Shown here: in pieces, positions 37,668-46,880 of the stretch | Layout of the letters: each line of letters begins with the position of its first letter | How positions within the stretch are numbered: position 1 is the stretch's first letter | NCBI GenBank assembly: GCA_020637435.1 | Contig: JACJVW010000001.1 | Coordinates: 558,001-622,000, forward strand | Direction: 5' to 3' | Source of the DNA: Candidatus Woesearchaeota archaeon | GTDB taxonomy: Archaea > Nanobdellota > Nanobdellia > Woesearchaeales > JACJVW01 | Length of the DNA stretch: 64,000 bases | Made by a program: the position numbers and the translations under genes | Notes under the pieces: model-generated | What the model was told of the DNA's origin: nothing | What the model saw: the letters and a program-made list of their open reading frames with translations, nothing else | Database searches by the model: none

Positions 37668-38865
37668 GAATTTTGCAAAACTCCAGGCGGGATATCTTTT
37701 TCCCGAAATAAACAGAAGAAAAAAAGAATTCATGGAGAAGCATCCTGATGCAGACCTCATCAGCCTCGGAATAGGCGACACCACAGAACCGCTCCCTCAA
37801 GTGGTTGTGGAAGCACTAAAAGAAGTGGCTGATGAGATGGGTACTGTAGAAGGTTACTCGGGTTACGGAGATGAGCAGGGACTAACAGAGCTAAGGAAAA
37901 AAGTCGCTGAAATATTCTACCCAGGCCTTATTGAAGCAGACGAACTCTTCATATCCGATGGAGCTAAATGCGACACAGGAAGACTGCAGATGATGTTCGG
38001 CAATGAAATGACCATCGCTGTGCAGGACCCATCCTATCCCGTCTATGTTGATAGTGCGGTCATCATGGGCCAGACTGGCTCGTACGTAACAGAGAAGAAA
38101 CAGTTCGAGAACATAGTCTACATGCCCTGCACTGCGGAGAACGATTTCTTTCCCAAGCTAAAGAAAGCAGACATCATCTACTTTTGTTCCCCGAACAATC
38201 CGACAGGTGCGGTCGCGACCAAAGAGCAATTGGAGCACTTGGTCAGATTCGCAAAAGAGAATGATGCGATCATTGTCTTCGACGCTGCTTACGCGGAGTT
38301 CATTACCGACCCAAACCTGCCTAAGACTATCTACGAGATAGAGGGTGCCAAAGAAGTGGCTATAGAAGTTAGTTCTTTCTCAAAGCCATTCGGTTACACT
38401 GGCGTGAGGCTTGGCTGGACCGTAGTGCCAAAAGAACTCAAGTACAGCGACGGCACAGCCGTGCACAATGACTGGAACAGGATCATGACCACCGTATTCA
38501 ACGGGGCTTCGAATATCATCCAAAAAGCGACCCTAAGGTCGCTTAATGATGAAGGCCTTGGAGAGATGAAAAGACTCATCGCTTACTATCTTCAGAACGC
38601 AAAGATCATTAAAGACGCGCTGGATAAGATGGGTTACCAGACCTATGGAGGAGATAATGCCCCTTACATCTGGGTCAAGACAAAATCTGATAACTCATGG
38701 AAAGCATTCAATCACATCCTTGAGGAGACTCAGATAGTAACCACCCCTGGTTCCGGGTTTGGCCCAGGAGGCGAGACCTACGTTAGATTCAGTGCATTCG
38801 GTCATCGCAAGAAGATAGAAGAAGCTGTCGCAAGATTGCAAAAGGCGGTCCTGGAGCACATCTGA
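37651..38865 (+). CDS. dapL: LL-diaminopimelate aminotransferase
   Basis: Converts tetrahydrodipicolinate directly to LL-diaminopimelate, bypassing the succinyl and acetyl routes. Marks are LISLGIGDTTEPLP, YSGYGDEQGL, CSPNNPTGAVA, and the PLP lysine in SSFSKPFGYTGVRLGW (about residue 250). I use the ATG at 37651; a GTG at 37642 would add three residues. The 404 residues match the family. The epimerase DapF, needed to reach the meso form, is not in the cluster. Confidence 0.93.
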   Translation: MVKRNKNFAKLQAGYLFPEINRRKKEFMEKHPDADLISLGIGDTTEPLPQVVVEALKEVADEMGTVEGYSGYGDEQGLTELRKKVAEIFYPGLIEADELFISDGAKCDTGRLQMMFGNEMTIAVQDPSYPVYVDSAVIMGQTGSYVTEKKQFENIVYMPCTAENDFFPKLKKADIIYFCSPNNPTGAVATKEQLEHLVRFAKENDAIIVFDAAYAEFITDPNLPKTIYEIEGAKEVAIEVSSFSKPFGYTGVRLGWTVVPKELKYSDGTAVHNDWNRIMTTVFNGASNIIQKATLRSLNDEGLGEMKRLIAYYLQNAKIIKDALDKMGYQTYGGDNAPYIWVKTKSDNSWKAFNHILEETQIVTTPGSGFGPGGETYVRFSAFGHRKKIEEAVARLQKAVLEHI

Positions 38866-39845
38866 TGGAGTTTCCATCTTTTTCATTTCCTTTCTTTCTG
38901 GCGCCCATGGAAGCGGTCAACTGTGCCTCATTTCGGGTGCTCTGCAAAAGACGTGGTGCGTCGCTTGTCTACACAGACATGATAGATGCAGACATCTTTG
39001 CAGAATTTCTGCAGAACAATTCCAAAGAAAAAGCGATAGCAAGATTCATCAATCCCCAAAAAGAGGAATACCCTTTAGCTATCCAGATTGCGGGAGCAAA
39101 TCTCGACAACCTCCGGGCAACAGTCCAGGTCATCCAGCCATTAGCCACAATCATCGACTATAACATTGGATGCCCGCTCGGATACATGTGTGGTAAGAAA
39201 GCCGGTGCGTATCTGATGAAACATCCTGACCAGCTGTATAAGATTATCAGAGAACTTAGGGAGATGATTGCGCAACCTTTCTCCGTAAAGATGCGTTCCG
39301 GTTGGGACAAAGACTCCATCAACGCATTGCAGGTAGCGATTGAATTGGAATCCCTCGGCGTCGATGCGATTGCAATCCACCCTCGGACACGAAAACAGAA
39401 ATACCAGGACCGCTCGGACTGGAACCTCGTGCGTGAGATTAAAGCGCACATAGACATCCCGGTCATCCTTTCAGGAGATGTCACCAACGCGTATATGGCC
39501 CATATGGCATTCGCCCACACAAAATGTGACTACATCATGATAGCACGAGGCGCCAAGAACAACCCTTCCATCTTCAAAGAATTGCACGAGTACTGGAAAA
39601 CAAAAGAGCAACCGCAAAAACCTGCGGTACAATTTCTCAAGGACGAGATTGATGCAAAGAAAGACTTCTTCGAGTTCCTACGGCTCTACAACAAAGTAGA
39701 ACAAAGGAATAATCTCTCAGAGATAAAAGATCATGCAAGATGGACTGCAAGAGGATGCAAAGCCAACATCGTAGTCACCAGAGAGATTGAAGGCGCAAAT
39801 GACGTACAGAAGATTAGCGATATTATCAATGCGATCAGATTCTGA
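38865..39845 (+). CDS. dus: tRNA-dihydrouridine synthase
   Basis: Flavin enzyme that reduces uridines in tRNA. Typical features are FFLAPMEAVNCASFRVLC at the start, YNIGCPLGYMCGKKAGAYLM with the catalytic cysteine in the place of NxGCP, VKMRSGWD, IAIHPRTRKQKY and IPVILSGDVTN, with MIARGAKNNPSIF as the late FMN-phosphate site. At 326 residues the length is normal. Its ATG overlaps the dapL stop as TGATG, so it is read from the lysine operon. Confidence 0.93.
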   Translation: MEFPSFSFPFFLAPMEAVNCASFRVLCKRRGASLVYTDMIDADIFAEFLQNNSKEKAIARFINPQKEEYPLAIQIAGANLDNLRATVQVIQPLATIIDYNIGCPLGYMCGKKAGAYLMKHPDQLYKIIRELREMIAQPFSVKMRSGWDKDSINALQVAIELESLGVDAIAIHPRTRKQKYQDRSDWNLVREIKAHIDIPVILSGDVTNAYMAHMAFAHTKCDYIMIARGAKNNPSIFKELHEYWKTKEQPQKPAVQFLKDEIDAKKDFFEFLRLYNKVEQRNNLSEIKDHARWTARGCKANIVVTREIEGANDVQKISDIINAIRF

Positions 39846-39847
39846 GA

Positions 39848-40603
39848 TCAGAAAAGAGAACCGGTCTTCTTGAACTTTGACACAAGACCAGCATACACTT
39901 CAGGCTTGCCGACATCAATGACCCTTCCGTCGAACTTGTGCATATACACCTGTCCGGAAGTAGGTACGAACCATTCAAGGAAATATCCTGTCGCGTCAGG
40001 ATTGCCCTCTTTAAGATACTCATCAAAATAGCTGACGACTCCCTTCTTGAACATATAGCAGCATATTGATTTGAGTGTTGACTTCGGTTCAGATGGCTTT
40101 TCTTCAAAACCGACTAGGTGTGATCCTTGACCTGCTACAGCAACACCGTGCTTATTCCTTACAATTTCTTTCGAACCGGCATCATAGACGGCGATCGTAT
40201 GAGAACCGAAAGTCTTGAACTCTTCATACATCTCAAGCAGTGAAAAATCAAACACATTGTCTCCCGCAAGCACAAGCACATCGTCAGTTATCTGTTCAAG
40301 TCCAAGCTGCATATCCCGTATGGCCCCAAGACGATTGTCATTGCAGGTGCTTCCATCGTTGATGAGCTTCACGGGAAGAAGCACAGAAGACCTCCACGCC
40401 AAAAAGCGATCATAATACTTCTCATTAGTTACGATGTATAGCTCGTCTATGGCCGCAACATCCTGGATGCATCTGACGATATGATCAAGGACAACAGGTC
40501 CGTCTGAATCCGGACCTTCCAAAGGCAACAGTGCCTTCGCGTAGCGCTCGCCAAGGTCGCCAAGTCTCGTGCCATAGCCCGCCGCAAGCAACAATGCTTT
40601 CAT
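39848..40603 (-). CDS. Sugar-phosphate nucleotidyltransferase
   Basis: A GT-A-fold enzyme that activates a sugar phosphate with an NTP. The opening MKALLLAAGYGTRLGDLGE with AKALLPLEG is the NTP-binding signature, and VLVLAGDNVFDFSL carries the metal-binding aspartate. GFEEKPSEPKS is the sugar-site strand, and the end GRVIDVGKPEVYAGL is typical of glucose-1-phosphate thymidylyl- and related transferases. At 251 residues it is a minimal form. A TATA-like ATTTATAAATC at 40624-40634 sits 26 bases before the ATG. Confidence 0.9.
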   Translation of the reverse strand: MKALLLAAGYGTRLGDLGERYAKALLPLEGPDSDGPVVLDHIVRCIQDVAAIDELYIVTNEKYYDRFLAWRSSVLLPVKLINDGSTCNDNRLGAIRDMQLGLEQITDDVLVLAGDNVFDFSLLEMYEEFKTFGSHTIAVYDAGSKEIVRNKHGVAVAGQGSHLVGFEEKPSEPKSTLKSICCYMFKKGVVSYFDEYLKEGNPDATGYFLEWFVPTSGQVYMHKFDGRVIDVGKPEVYAGLVSKFKKTGSLF

Positions 40604-40640
40604 ACATCAGAAGAATCAGAAGTGATTTATAAATGGTACC

Positions 40641-41324
40641 TCAATAGATTTCGCAGAATATTTTCGTAGCAGGAATACCCCTCTGCTCAAGCGCCATCTT
40701 CACGCTTTCGACCATGTTCGAGATGCCGCACAGATAATAATCAGCATCCAGCCCTGCAGGCAACTCTGTATCGAGAAGGTCCTGAACATAGCCCTTGTTG
40801 CCCTCATATGTATCTTTAGGTCTGCTCAATATAGAAGTATAGTGGAATCGGGAATCTCTTACAGCAAGTTGCTGCATCTCCTCTTCATAAAGCAGGTCCG
40901 TCTCATATCTTGCGCCGAAAAGCAGATACATCTCTGATGCAGCCGATTTGTCAAGAAGCATCGAACGAAAAGGGGCGATACCCGTACCGGTTGCGATAAA
41001 CACCGCGGTACGAGCGGGGTCTTTACGAATGAAATTGCCAAGTGGTCCTACGCTCTTGACCTCAGTACCGATCTCCATCTTTTCGAACTGTGGACTCGCA
41101 GCGCCGCCTTCTACGATCTTGATGCAAAATTCAATCTTTGGAAGCAGGCTTGGCCCTGATGCAATAGAATAAGCTCTCTTAAGCTTTGAGCCATCCTCCA
41201 GGATAATATCCATGAGCGCGAATTGACCAGGAGTAAACCTAAATTCAGGCGGTACTTCGAACACAAGATGATATACCTGCGAAGCGATCCTCTCTTTCTT
41301 TACAAGCCTGCTGCTAAAAATCAT
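40641..41324 (-). CDS. Ferredoxin/NAD(P)H flavin reductase-type oxidoreductase
   Basis: The two-domain ferredoxin-reductase fold is clear: FTPGQFALMDI and RAYSIASGP for the FAD domain, GPLGNFI, then IATGTGIAPFRSML for the NAD(P) domain and YYLCGISNMVESVK near the end. From the ATG at 41324 (MIFSSRLVKKERI) it has 227 residues. An earlier ATG at 41348 overlaps a TATA-like TCTTAAAT, so the later start fits a leaderless transcript better. No iron-sulfur domain is fused. The electron partner is unknown. Confidence 0.88.
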   Translation of the reverse strand: MIFSSRLVKKERIASQVYHLVFEVPPEFRFTPGQFALMDIILEDGSKLKRAYSIASGPSLLPKIEFCIKIVEGGAASPQFEKMEIGTEVKSVGPLGNFIRKDPARTAVFIATGTGIAPFRSMLLDKSAASEMYLLFGARYETDLLYEEEMQQLAVRDSRFHYTSILSRPKDTYEGNKGYVQDLLDTELPAGLDADYYLCGISNMVESVKMALEQRGIPATKIFCEIY

Positions 41325-41348
41325 ACTACCCATAGAGAGACCGGCCAT

Positions 41349-41742
41349 TTAAGAATCTTATGTGTCTATCATGATGCCCGCATGGTTGTGTGCACAAAAC
41401 CATCATCCAGGAAAAATCTTTCTAAAAAGAAAGATCAATGATTTTCCTCAATAACGATTGAACACGATCACTAAAAAGACACGGTATCAAACCTGCATCT
41501 TATAAACAATAACTCAATGGAAAGAATTGGCTATGTATCAATAGTTTCACTTTATCATTACATCATTTAAAGGGTTTTCGGTGCTCAAAGTTAGATATTT
41601 TGAATGGTAATTGGGTGTAACGAAATCTTTATATAATGACATAAGGTGGGTTAAATTGTCGTTCTAAATCAAGGCGTGCGGCCATTTGATTGTTTGACAT
41701 CCGACCACAAAAGACATTATAATCCTATTGAGGGGAACTGCA
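41349..41742 (+). promoter_or_regulatory. Regulatory gap before nrdA
   Basis: This 394-base gap between divergent genes has no convincing gene. It holds a strong hairpin at about 41412-41447 (ATCTTTCT with AGAAAGAT, enclosed by GGAAAA and TTTTCC). A TATA box TTTATATAATG at about 41630-41640 serves nrdA, giving a leader of roughly 80 bases. Within the leader AATCAA (41667-41672) and TTGATT (41686-41691) can close a second hairpin. A GAGGGG ribosome site precedes the nrdA ATG at 41743. Confidence 0.5.
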
Positions 41743-44436
41743 ATGACGAGCATAAGCCAAATCAAGAAAAGAGACGGAAGAATAGTAAGTTTCAACGCCA
41801 TTAAAGTACATACAGCCATCAAGAAGGCGTTTCTTGCCAATGGCGTAGCCGATGAAAGTATCCCTCTGACACTGACCAAGGAGGTCGTCGACAAGCTTAA
41901 CGCCAAATACGGCCCTGATGCGGTTCCCTCTGTCGAAAACGTCCAGGATATGGTCGAGAACGTTCTTATAAAGAGCAACTACCCTGAGATTGCAAAGTCT
42001 TACATCCTTTACAGGCAGAAACACAAAGAGATCCGTGAAGAGAAGACTCTAAAGGAGATTGAAGAGAAAAAGCTCATCATCACCCGTGAAGGTGTTGAAG
42101 AATCATTCAACATAGAGAAGCTCAAAGTAGAGCTCACTCGCATCGGTCGCGGCCTTGAGCATATCAGCATCCAGAAGCTGGTCGACGAGACCTGCAAGCA
42201 GATCTACCCACGGATGGACTACAAAGAGATCAAGACACTCATCCTCAATGTAACAAAGACATCAATAGAAGACCACTATGACTATTCCTACATGTCCTCT
42301 CGGCTCGTTCTAAACGGGCTCTACAAAACAGTTCTGGGCAAACCGGTATATTCCGATGAATTGAAGGCTGCCCACAAGAAAGAGTTCGAAGCTTACATCA
42401 AGAAAGGTATTGAGCTCGATATGCTCGCTCCTGAACTAAAAGAGTTCGATCTTGATATGCTGGCCGATGCCCTAGACCCTCAACGAGACCTGCTCTTCAT
42501 GTATCTAGGGATGCAGACGATCTACGACAGATACCTGCTGCGTGACCGAAGCACTAAGAAAGAGGTCTATGAGCTGCCGCAATGGATGTGGATGCGTGTC
42601 GCTATGGGGCTTGCGCTTCAGGAAGACAACAAAGAGAAATGGGCCATCGAATTCTACAACACCTTGTCCCGGCATCTCGTCGTCTCATCTACGCCTACTC
42701 TCTTCAATAGCGGAACCACTCATAGCCAGATGAGCTCTTGCTTCATCAATACGGTCCCAGACTCGCTTAAAGGCATCTTCAAGACCTACTCTGATTGCGC
42801 ATTGCTCAGTAAATGGGCTGGAGGTCTCGGTACAGACTGGACCCAGGTCAGAGCAAAGGGTGCACGTATCAAAGGCACTAATGGAGAGTCCCAGGGCATC
42901 ATACCTTTCGTCAAGATCTACAATGATGTTGCGCTTGCAGTCAATCAGGGCGGTAAGCGAAAAGGTGCTATGTGCGCCTATCTCGAACCATGGCATAGGG
43001 ACATCGAAGAGTTCCTTGAACTAAGGAAGAACACAGGGGATGAACGAAGGCGTGCGCATGACATCCATACCGCGGTATTCATCTCTGACCTCTTCATGAA
43101 GAGAGTGCGTAACAAAGAGCAGTGGTCGCTTTTCTCACCAGATGAAGCCAAAGACCTGCATAATGCCTATGGTAAAGACTTCGAAGAGGCGTATCTGCGC
43201 TATGAAAAGATGAATCTGCCAAGTATGAGGAAGGTCAATGCGTTCGACCTCTGGAAAAAAATGTTGACCATGCTCTTTGAGACTGGCCACCCATGGGTGA
43301 CATTCAAAGACCCGATCAACATAAGAAGTCCTCAGGACCACGTAGGAAGAGTCCACTCATCCAACCTCTGCACAGAGATAACTCTTAACACCTCCGATAA
43401 CGAGACAGCAGTATGTAATCTCGCCTCGCTCAATCTCAGTAAGATGGTCAAGGGAAAAGCCCTCGATAAGGATCTCATTAAGCAGGCTGTCATTGTTGCT
43501 ATGAGGATGCTGGACAACGTCATCGATATCAACGACTATCAGACCGAAGACTCAAAACGTTCGAACCTCAAGCACCGACCAGTAGGACTTGGAATGATGG
43601 GTTATCAGGATGTCCTGTATCAGTTGGAGATTGACTTTGACTCAGATGAAAATGTTGAGCTCGCTGATGAGATAACTGAAATAGTCTCATACTATGCTAT
43701 CCTGGGCAGTTCTAAGCTCGCAGAGGAGAAAGGTGTATACCAGACCTTCAAAGGCAGCAAATGGGACAGAGGAATTCTTCCGTATGACACGCTTGAGACT
43801 CTTGAGAAAGAGAGGGGGCTTTCTATCAAGTGTTCCAAGAACAAAAAGCTTGACTGGTCGATAGTCAAAGAGCACATCAAAAAGCACGGTATGCGAAACT
43901 CGAACACCATGGCTATCGCCCCGACAGCTACCATCTCTAACATCGCCGGTTGCACACCTTGCATCGAGCCGACCTACAAGAACATCTACATGAAAGAGAA
44001 CATGTCTGGTAATTTCATTGTCATCAACAAATACCTTATTGACGCGCTTGAGAAAGAGGGTCTGTGGAACAGGCAGCTACTCAGCAAGATCAAGCTCAAC
44101 AACGGCTCCGTACTGGACATCGACGAGATTCCTGCAAGTATCCGGAGGAGATTCAAAGAGACCTTTGAGATAGATTCATCCTGGATAATCAAAGCTGCTG
44201 CTGAGCGTGCCAAATGGATTGACCAGTCTGCATCGACCAACCTCTTCCTCAAGACCACCAGCGGAAAGATAATCAGTGACCTTTACATGCTTGCATGGGA
44301 GTATGGTCTAAAGACCACCTACTACCTAAGAACGCTTGCCGCATCCCAGGTCACCAAGACCGTTGAGGTTGAAGAAGTCAAGCAGGAGATTAAAGCCTGC
44401 AAAATTAATGACCCGGACTGTGAGGCGTGCCAATAA
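41743..44436 (+). CDS. nrdA: Class I ribonucleotide reductase large subunit
   Basis: Makes deoxyribonucleotides from ribonucleoside diphosphates. Two ATP-cone regulatory domains open the protein (ISQIKKRDGRIVSFNAIKV and IITREGVEESFNIEKLKVE). The reductase core shows SGTTHSQMSSCFINTV with one redox cysteine, NLCTEITLNTS with the radical cysteine and glutamate, ETAVCNLASLN with the second redox cysteine, and SNTMAIAPTATISNIAG. The C-terminal CEAC is the pair that delivers electrons. It has 897 residues from the ATG at 41743; a TTG at 41728 overlaps the ribosome site and is rejected. Confidence 0.95.
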   Translation: MTSISQIKKRDGRIVSFNAIKVHTAIKKAFLANGVADESIPLTLTKEVVDKLNAKYGPDAVPSVENVQDMVENVLIKSNYPEIAKSYILYRQKHKEIREEKTLKEIEEKKLIITREGVEESFNIEKLKVELTRIGRGLEHISIQKLVDETCKQIYPRMDYKEIKTLILNVTKTSIEDHYDYSYMSSRLVLNGLYKTVLGKPVYSDELKAAHKKEFEAYIKKGIELDMLAPELKEFDLDMLADALDPQRDLLFMYLGMQTIYDRYLLRDRSTKKEVYELPQWMWMRVAMGLALQEDNKEKWAIEFYNTLSRHLVVSSTPTLFNSGTTHSQMSSCFINTVPDSLKGIFKTYSDCALLSKWAGGLGTDWTQVRAKGARIKGTNGESQGIIPFVKIYNDVALAVNQGGKRKGAMCAYLEPWHRDIEEFLELRKNTGDERRRAHDIHTAVFISDLFMKRVRNKEQWSLFSPDEAKDLHNAYGKDFEEAYLRYEKMNLPSMRKVNAFDLWKKMLTMLFETGHPWVTFKDPINIRSPQDHVGRVHSSNLCTEITLNTSDNETAVCNLASLNLSKMVKGKALDKDLIKQAVIVAMRMLDNVIDINDYQTEDSKRSNLKHRPVGLGMMGYQDVLYQLEIDFDSDENVELADEITEIVSYYAILGSSKLAEEKGVYQTFKGSKWDRGILPYDTLETLEKERGLSIKCSKNKKLDWSIVKEHIKKHGMRNSNTMAIAPTATISNIAGCTPCIEPTYKNIYMKENMSGNFIVINKYLIDALEKEGLWNRQLLSKIKLNNGSVLDIDEIPASIRRRFKETFEIDSSWIIKAAAERAKWIDQSASTNLFLKTTSGKIISDLYMLAWEYGLKTTYYLRTLAASQVTKTVEVEEVKQEIKACKINDPDCEACQ

Positions 44437-44446
44437 ATCTTTTGAG

Positions 44447-44480
44447 ACCCCCCAAATGTACGAAAAAAGAATTTTGGCTA
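44447..44480 (+). repeat. Partial ATGTAC hairpin repeat between nrdA and nrdB
   Basis: The phrase ACCCCCCAAATG followed by ATGTACGAAAAAAG (44456-44469) and AATTTTGG matches the 5' half of the repeat family (compare 48172-48198). I find no matching 3' arm with GGGGGG, so the copy appears truncated or is a single-arm form inside the nrdAB transcript. Confidence 0.55.
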
Positions 44481-44520
44481 ACCGTAACTTAAATTTACTA
44501 TTGACCGAGGAGAGGAAAAC

Positions 44521-45591
44521 ATGCCTATAGCTGACAAATTAGTACAGAAATCATTCAGTGAAATTGAACAGAGATCAAATTCAGATATCATCAACAAAAG
44601 AAGAGTGATCAATGGAGAAGACGACGGACTCATGCAGGTCTCTCCCCTTAAACATCCGTTCGCAGATGAGATATTCAAGACCATGCTCAAAAACACTTGG
44701 GTACCTCAGGAAGTCCCTATGGGAAAAGACGTCGAGATGTGGAACACGCCTGGCGCGCTCACTGAACAGGAGAAAAGAGTCTATGAGAGAAGCCTTGCGT
44801 TCGTTTCCAATCTTGATGGTATCCAGACGAACAATCTCGTCATAAATATAACCCGCCAGATAACCTCTCCCGAAGTAAGTCTTGCTATTGTGCGACAAGC
44901 ATACGAGGAAGCTCTCCACGTGCACAGCTACGCGACCATGATTGAGGCTCTTAATCTCAACCCTGAAGACGTGTATGGACTTTACAGAAAAGACATGGAA
45001 CTCTACAATAAAAATAAGAGAATTCTTCAGTCCTTCGGCAAGATAGCAAAGCCTGATTTCAAAACAGGCACCTTTGAGAAAGACCAGCTCTTCCTTGAAG
45101 CATGCGTAGCAAACATCGTCCTTGAAGGCATCTACTTTTACAGCGCATTCCTCATCTTCTATATATTCAGAAGGAACAACAAGATGCCTGGAAGCGCAGA
45201 CATGATCCAGTTCATCAATAGAGACGAGGATATGCATCTCAAACTCTTCATCAGCATAACCAACACCATAAAAGAAGAGCAGCCTGAACTATGGACAGAA
45301 GGGTTCCAAAAAGAAGTTAGGAAGATTATCACCGACGCTGTCGACCTGGAATATGAGTGGGGTAAATCCTGCATCGGCGACGGCATTCTTGGTCTTACAC
45401 CCGAGAACCTAAGAGAATATCTGCAATTCATCGGCGACATGCGCCTGCAGATGATTGGCTTACCTAAAAAGTGGAACTCCAAGAACCCTTTCCCTTGGAT
45501 TGATGAGATAACCCAGAGTTCAATGATCGAAGTCAATTTCTTCGAAGGCACCGTAAAAGAGTATTCGATAGGGACGTTGGATTGGGACTAA
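44521..45591 (+). CDS. nrdB: Class I ribonucleotide reductase small subunit
   Basis: Dimetal subunit that generates the radical for NrdA. Ligand positions are visible: Asp in SNLDGIQTNN, Glu and His in EEALHVHSYATM, Glu in VLEGIYFYSAF, and Glu and His in NRDEDMHLKLF. The tyrosine that holds the radical in class Ia/Ib enzymes is present (EALHVHSY, four after the histidine). The 356-residue length is normal. A GAGGAGAGG ribosome site precedes the ATG. It lies 84 bases after nrdA with a repeat element between them. Confidence 0.95.
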   Translation: MPIADKLVQKSFSEIEQRSNSDIINKRRVINGEDDGLMQVSPLKHPFADEIFKTMLKNTWVPQEVPMGKDVEMWNTPGALTEQEKRVYERSLAFVSNLDGIQTNNLVINITRQITSPEVSLAIVRQAYEEALHVHSYATMIEALNLNPEDVYGLYRKDMELYNKNKRILQSFGKIAKPDFKTGTFEKDQLFLEACVANIVLEGIYFYSAFLIFYIFRRNNKMPGSADMIQFINRDEDMHLKLFISITNTIKEEQPELWTEGFQKEVRKIITDAVDLEYEWGKSCIGDGILGLTPENLREYLQFIGDMRLQMIGLPKKWNSKNPFPWIDEITQSSMIEVNFFEGTVKEYSIGTLDWD

Positions 45592-45600
45592 GCTCGAAAC

Positions 45601-45687
45601 CATCGAATGTATGAAAAAAAATTTCTGTTTCATCAAGAGCAGAAATTAGGCATATAAGGTGTGGAAGTAGGATGCATTTTCCCGATG
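45601..45687 (+). repeat. ATGTAC hairpin repeat copy after nrdB
   Basis: CATCGAATG starts the copy, then ATGTATGAAAAAAA (45607-45620) and an inner stem AATTTCTG (45620-45627) paired with CAGAAATT (45640-45647) around a loop containing CATCAA. The closing arm is degenerate: CATTTT then CGATG at 45683-45687. The layout matches the two clear copies at 48155-48363. Confidence 0.6.
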
Positions 45688-45741
45688 AAGCAAAGATAAA
45701 AGATTCAACAACCAATAAAATCAAAACAAGAGGTTAAAATC

Positions 45742-46479
45742 ATGGAAAGAAGAAGTAACGGCAGCGGAGTCAACACGATTCTGCTTGCTGGAATGGTAGT
45801 ACTCCTGGTAGTCATCGCTTACCAGATGAGTGTAGTCAACTCAGGCATCGCTGGCCTTGCAGCAGGTCTGAACACAGACGTAAAGAAAACAGCTGAAACT
45901 GATGTTGCACCGACTCAGCCAACTGCGCCTGAACCGACTCCAAGTGCACCGGTTGACATGGAAGCTCTATTCGATGATGACGCTGTTAAGGGAGACCCGG
46001 AGGCACCAGTCACCATAGTTGAATGGAGCGATTTCGAATGCCCATTCTGCGCAAGATTTTATGAGCAGTCCTACAAAACTATAGTTGACGAATATGTAAA
46101 CACTGGAAAAGTCAAAATTATCTTTAGGGACTTCCCGCTTTCCTTCCACCCAAATGCGCAAAAAGCTGCAGAAGCGGCAGAATGCGCAGGCGAACAGGAT
46201 AAGTTCTACGAGATGCACGACAAGCTCTTCGAAAGCGGAGTGAGTGGTGGCGTAGCTACATTTAAGAAATACGCTGCGGACATTGGTCTTGACCAGAAAG
46301 CGTTCGACTCCTGCCTTGACAATGGAGACATGGCTGCTGAAGTGGCTGCTGATATGTCTGATGGCGTTGCTGCAGGTATCAAGGGAACCCCTGGTTTCAT
46401 CATCAATGGCGAACTTGTTTCAGGTGCCCAGCCTATCGCAGTTTTCAAGCAAGTCATTGACGCTAAGCTTGCTGAGTAA
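45742..46479 (+). CDS. Membrane-anchored DsbA-like disulfide oxidoreductase
   Basis: The protein has a signal-anchor span (about residues 12-35), a Thr/Pro linker (about 50-72) and a thioredoxin-fold domain of the DsbA/BdbD type. The active site is CPFC in WSDFECPFCARFYEQ (near residue 98). The cis-proline loop is GIKGTPGFIINGELVSGAQP. It should act outside the membrane, forming or shuffling disulfides in exported proteins, which fits the many Cys-rich surface proteins encoded here. An AAGAGGT ribosome-site-like stretch precedes the ATG. Confidence 0.92.
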   Translation: MERRSNGSGVNTILLAGMVVLLVVIAYQMSVVNSGIAGLAAGLNTDVKKTAETDVAPTQPTAPEPTPSAPVDMEALFDDDAVKGDPEAPVTIVEWSDFECPFCARFYEQSYKTIVDEYVNTGKVKIIFRDFPLSFHPNAQKAAEAAECAGEQDKFYEMHDKLFESGVSGGVATFKKYAADIGLDQKAFDSCLDNGDMAAEVAADMSDGVAAGIKGTPGFIINGELVSGAQPIAVFKQVIDAKLAE

Positions 46480-46880
46480 AAGTATTATTTTATTTTTTGT
46501 ATCCTTTTGAACATTGACATTTCTAAGACGTTCATAGATTTCCCGAAAAGAATTTTTCTGCTACGAAGACTATAGGGAGAAATTAGAATTGATCCCTGCC
46601 CAATAATTTATAGCGACCATTCTTTAGACATACGCGAATCTCTGGAAGACTCATTCGGTCCTGTAGCCCTTAATCACAAGAACTGCTATTGTTTATCTCA
46701 ATGTCAAATTTTGGTCACTAAGAAAGATAAAAGAACTTAATGCAATGAGGACTAGGGAGGGCAGGACTGGTAAAAGCTAGAGATATAGGGGGGTTATGGA
46801 TGCATATGTCTTAGAGGATAGCTAAAGAATAAAATCAACAAAAAAAAGAAACTAGCAAAGTTTGATAATAACGACGTGGC
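46480..46880. other. 400-base non-coding gap between convergent genes
   Basis: No convincing gene on either strand. A T-rich stretch right after the oxidoreductase stop (46482-46500, TATTATTTTATTTTTTG) is a likely transcription terminator. A possible degraded hairpin repeat lies near 46538-46590 (TTTCCC, GAAAAGAATTTTTCT, then GGGAGAAA). The rest shows nothing I can interpret. Confidence 0.4.
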
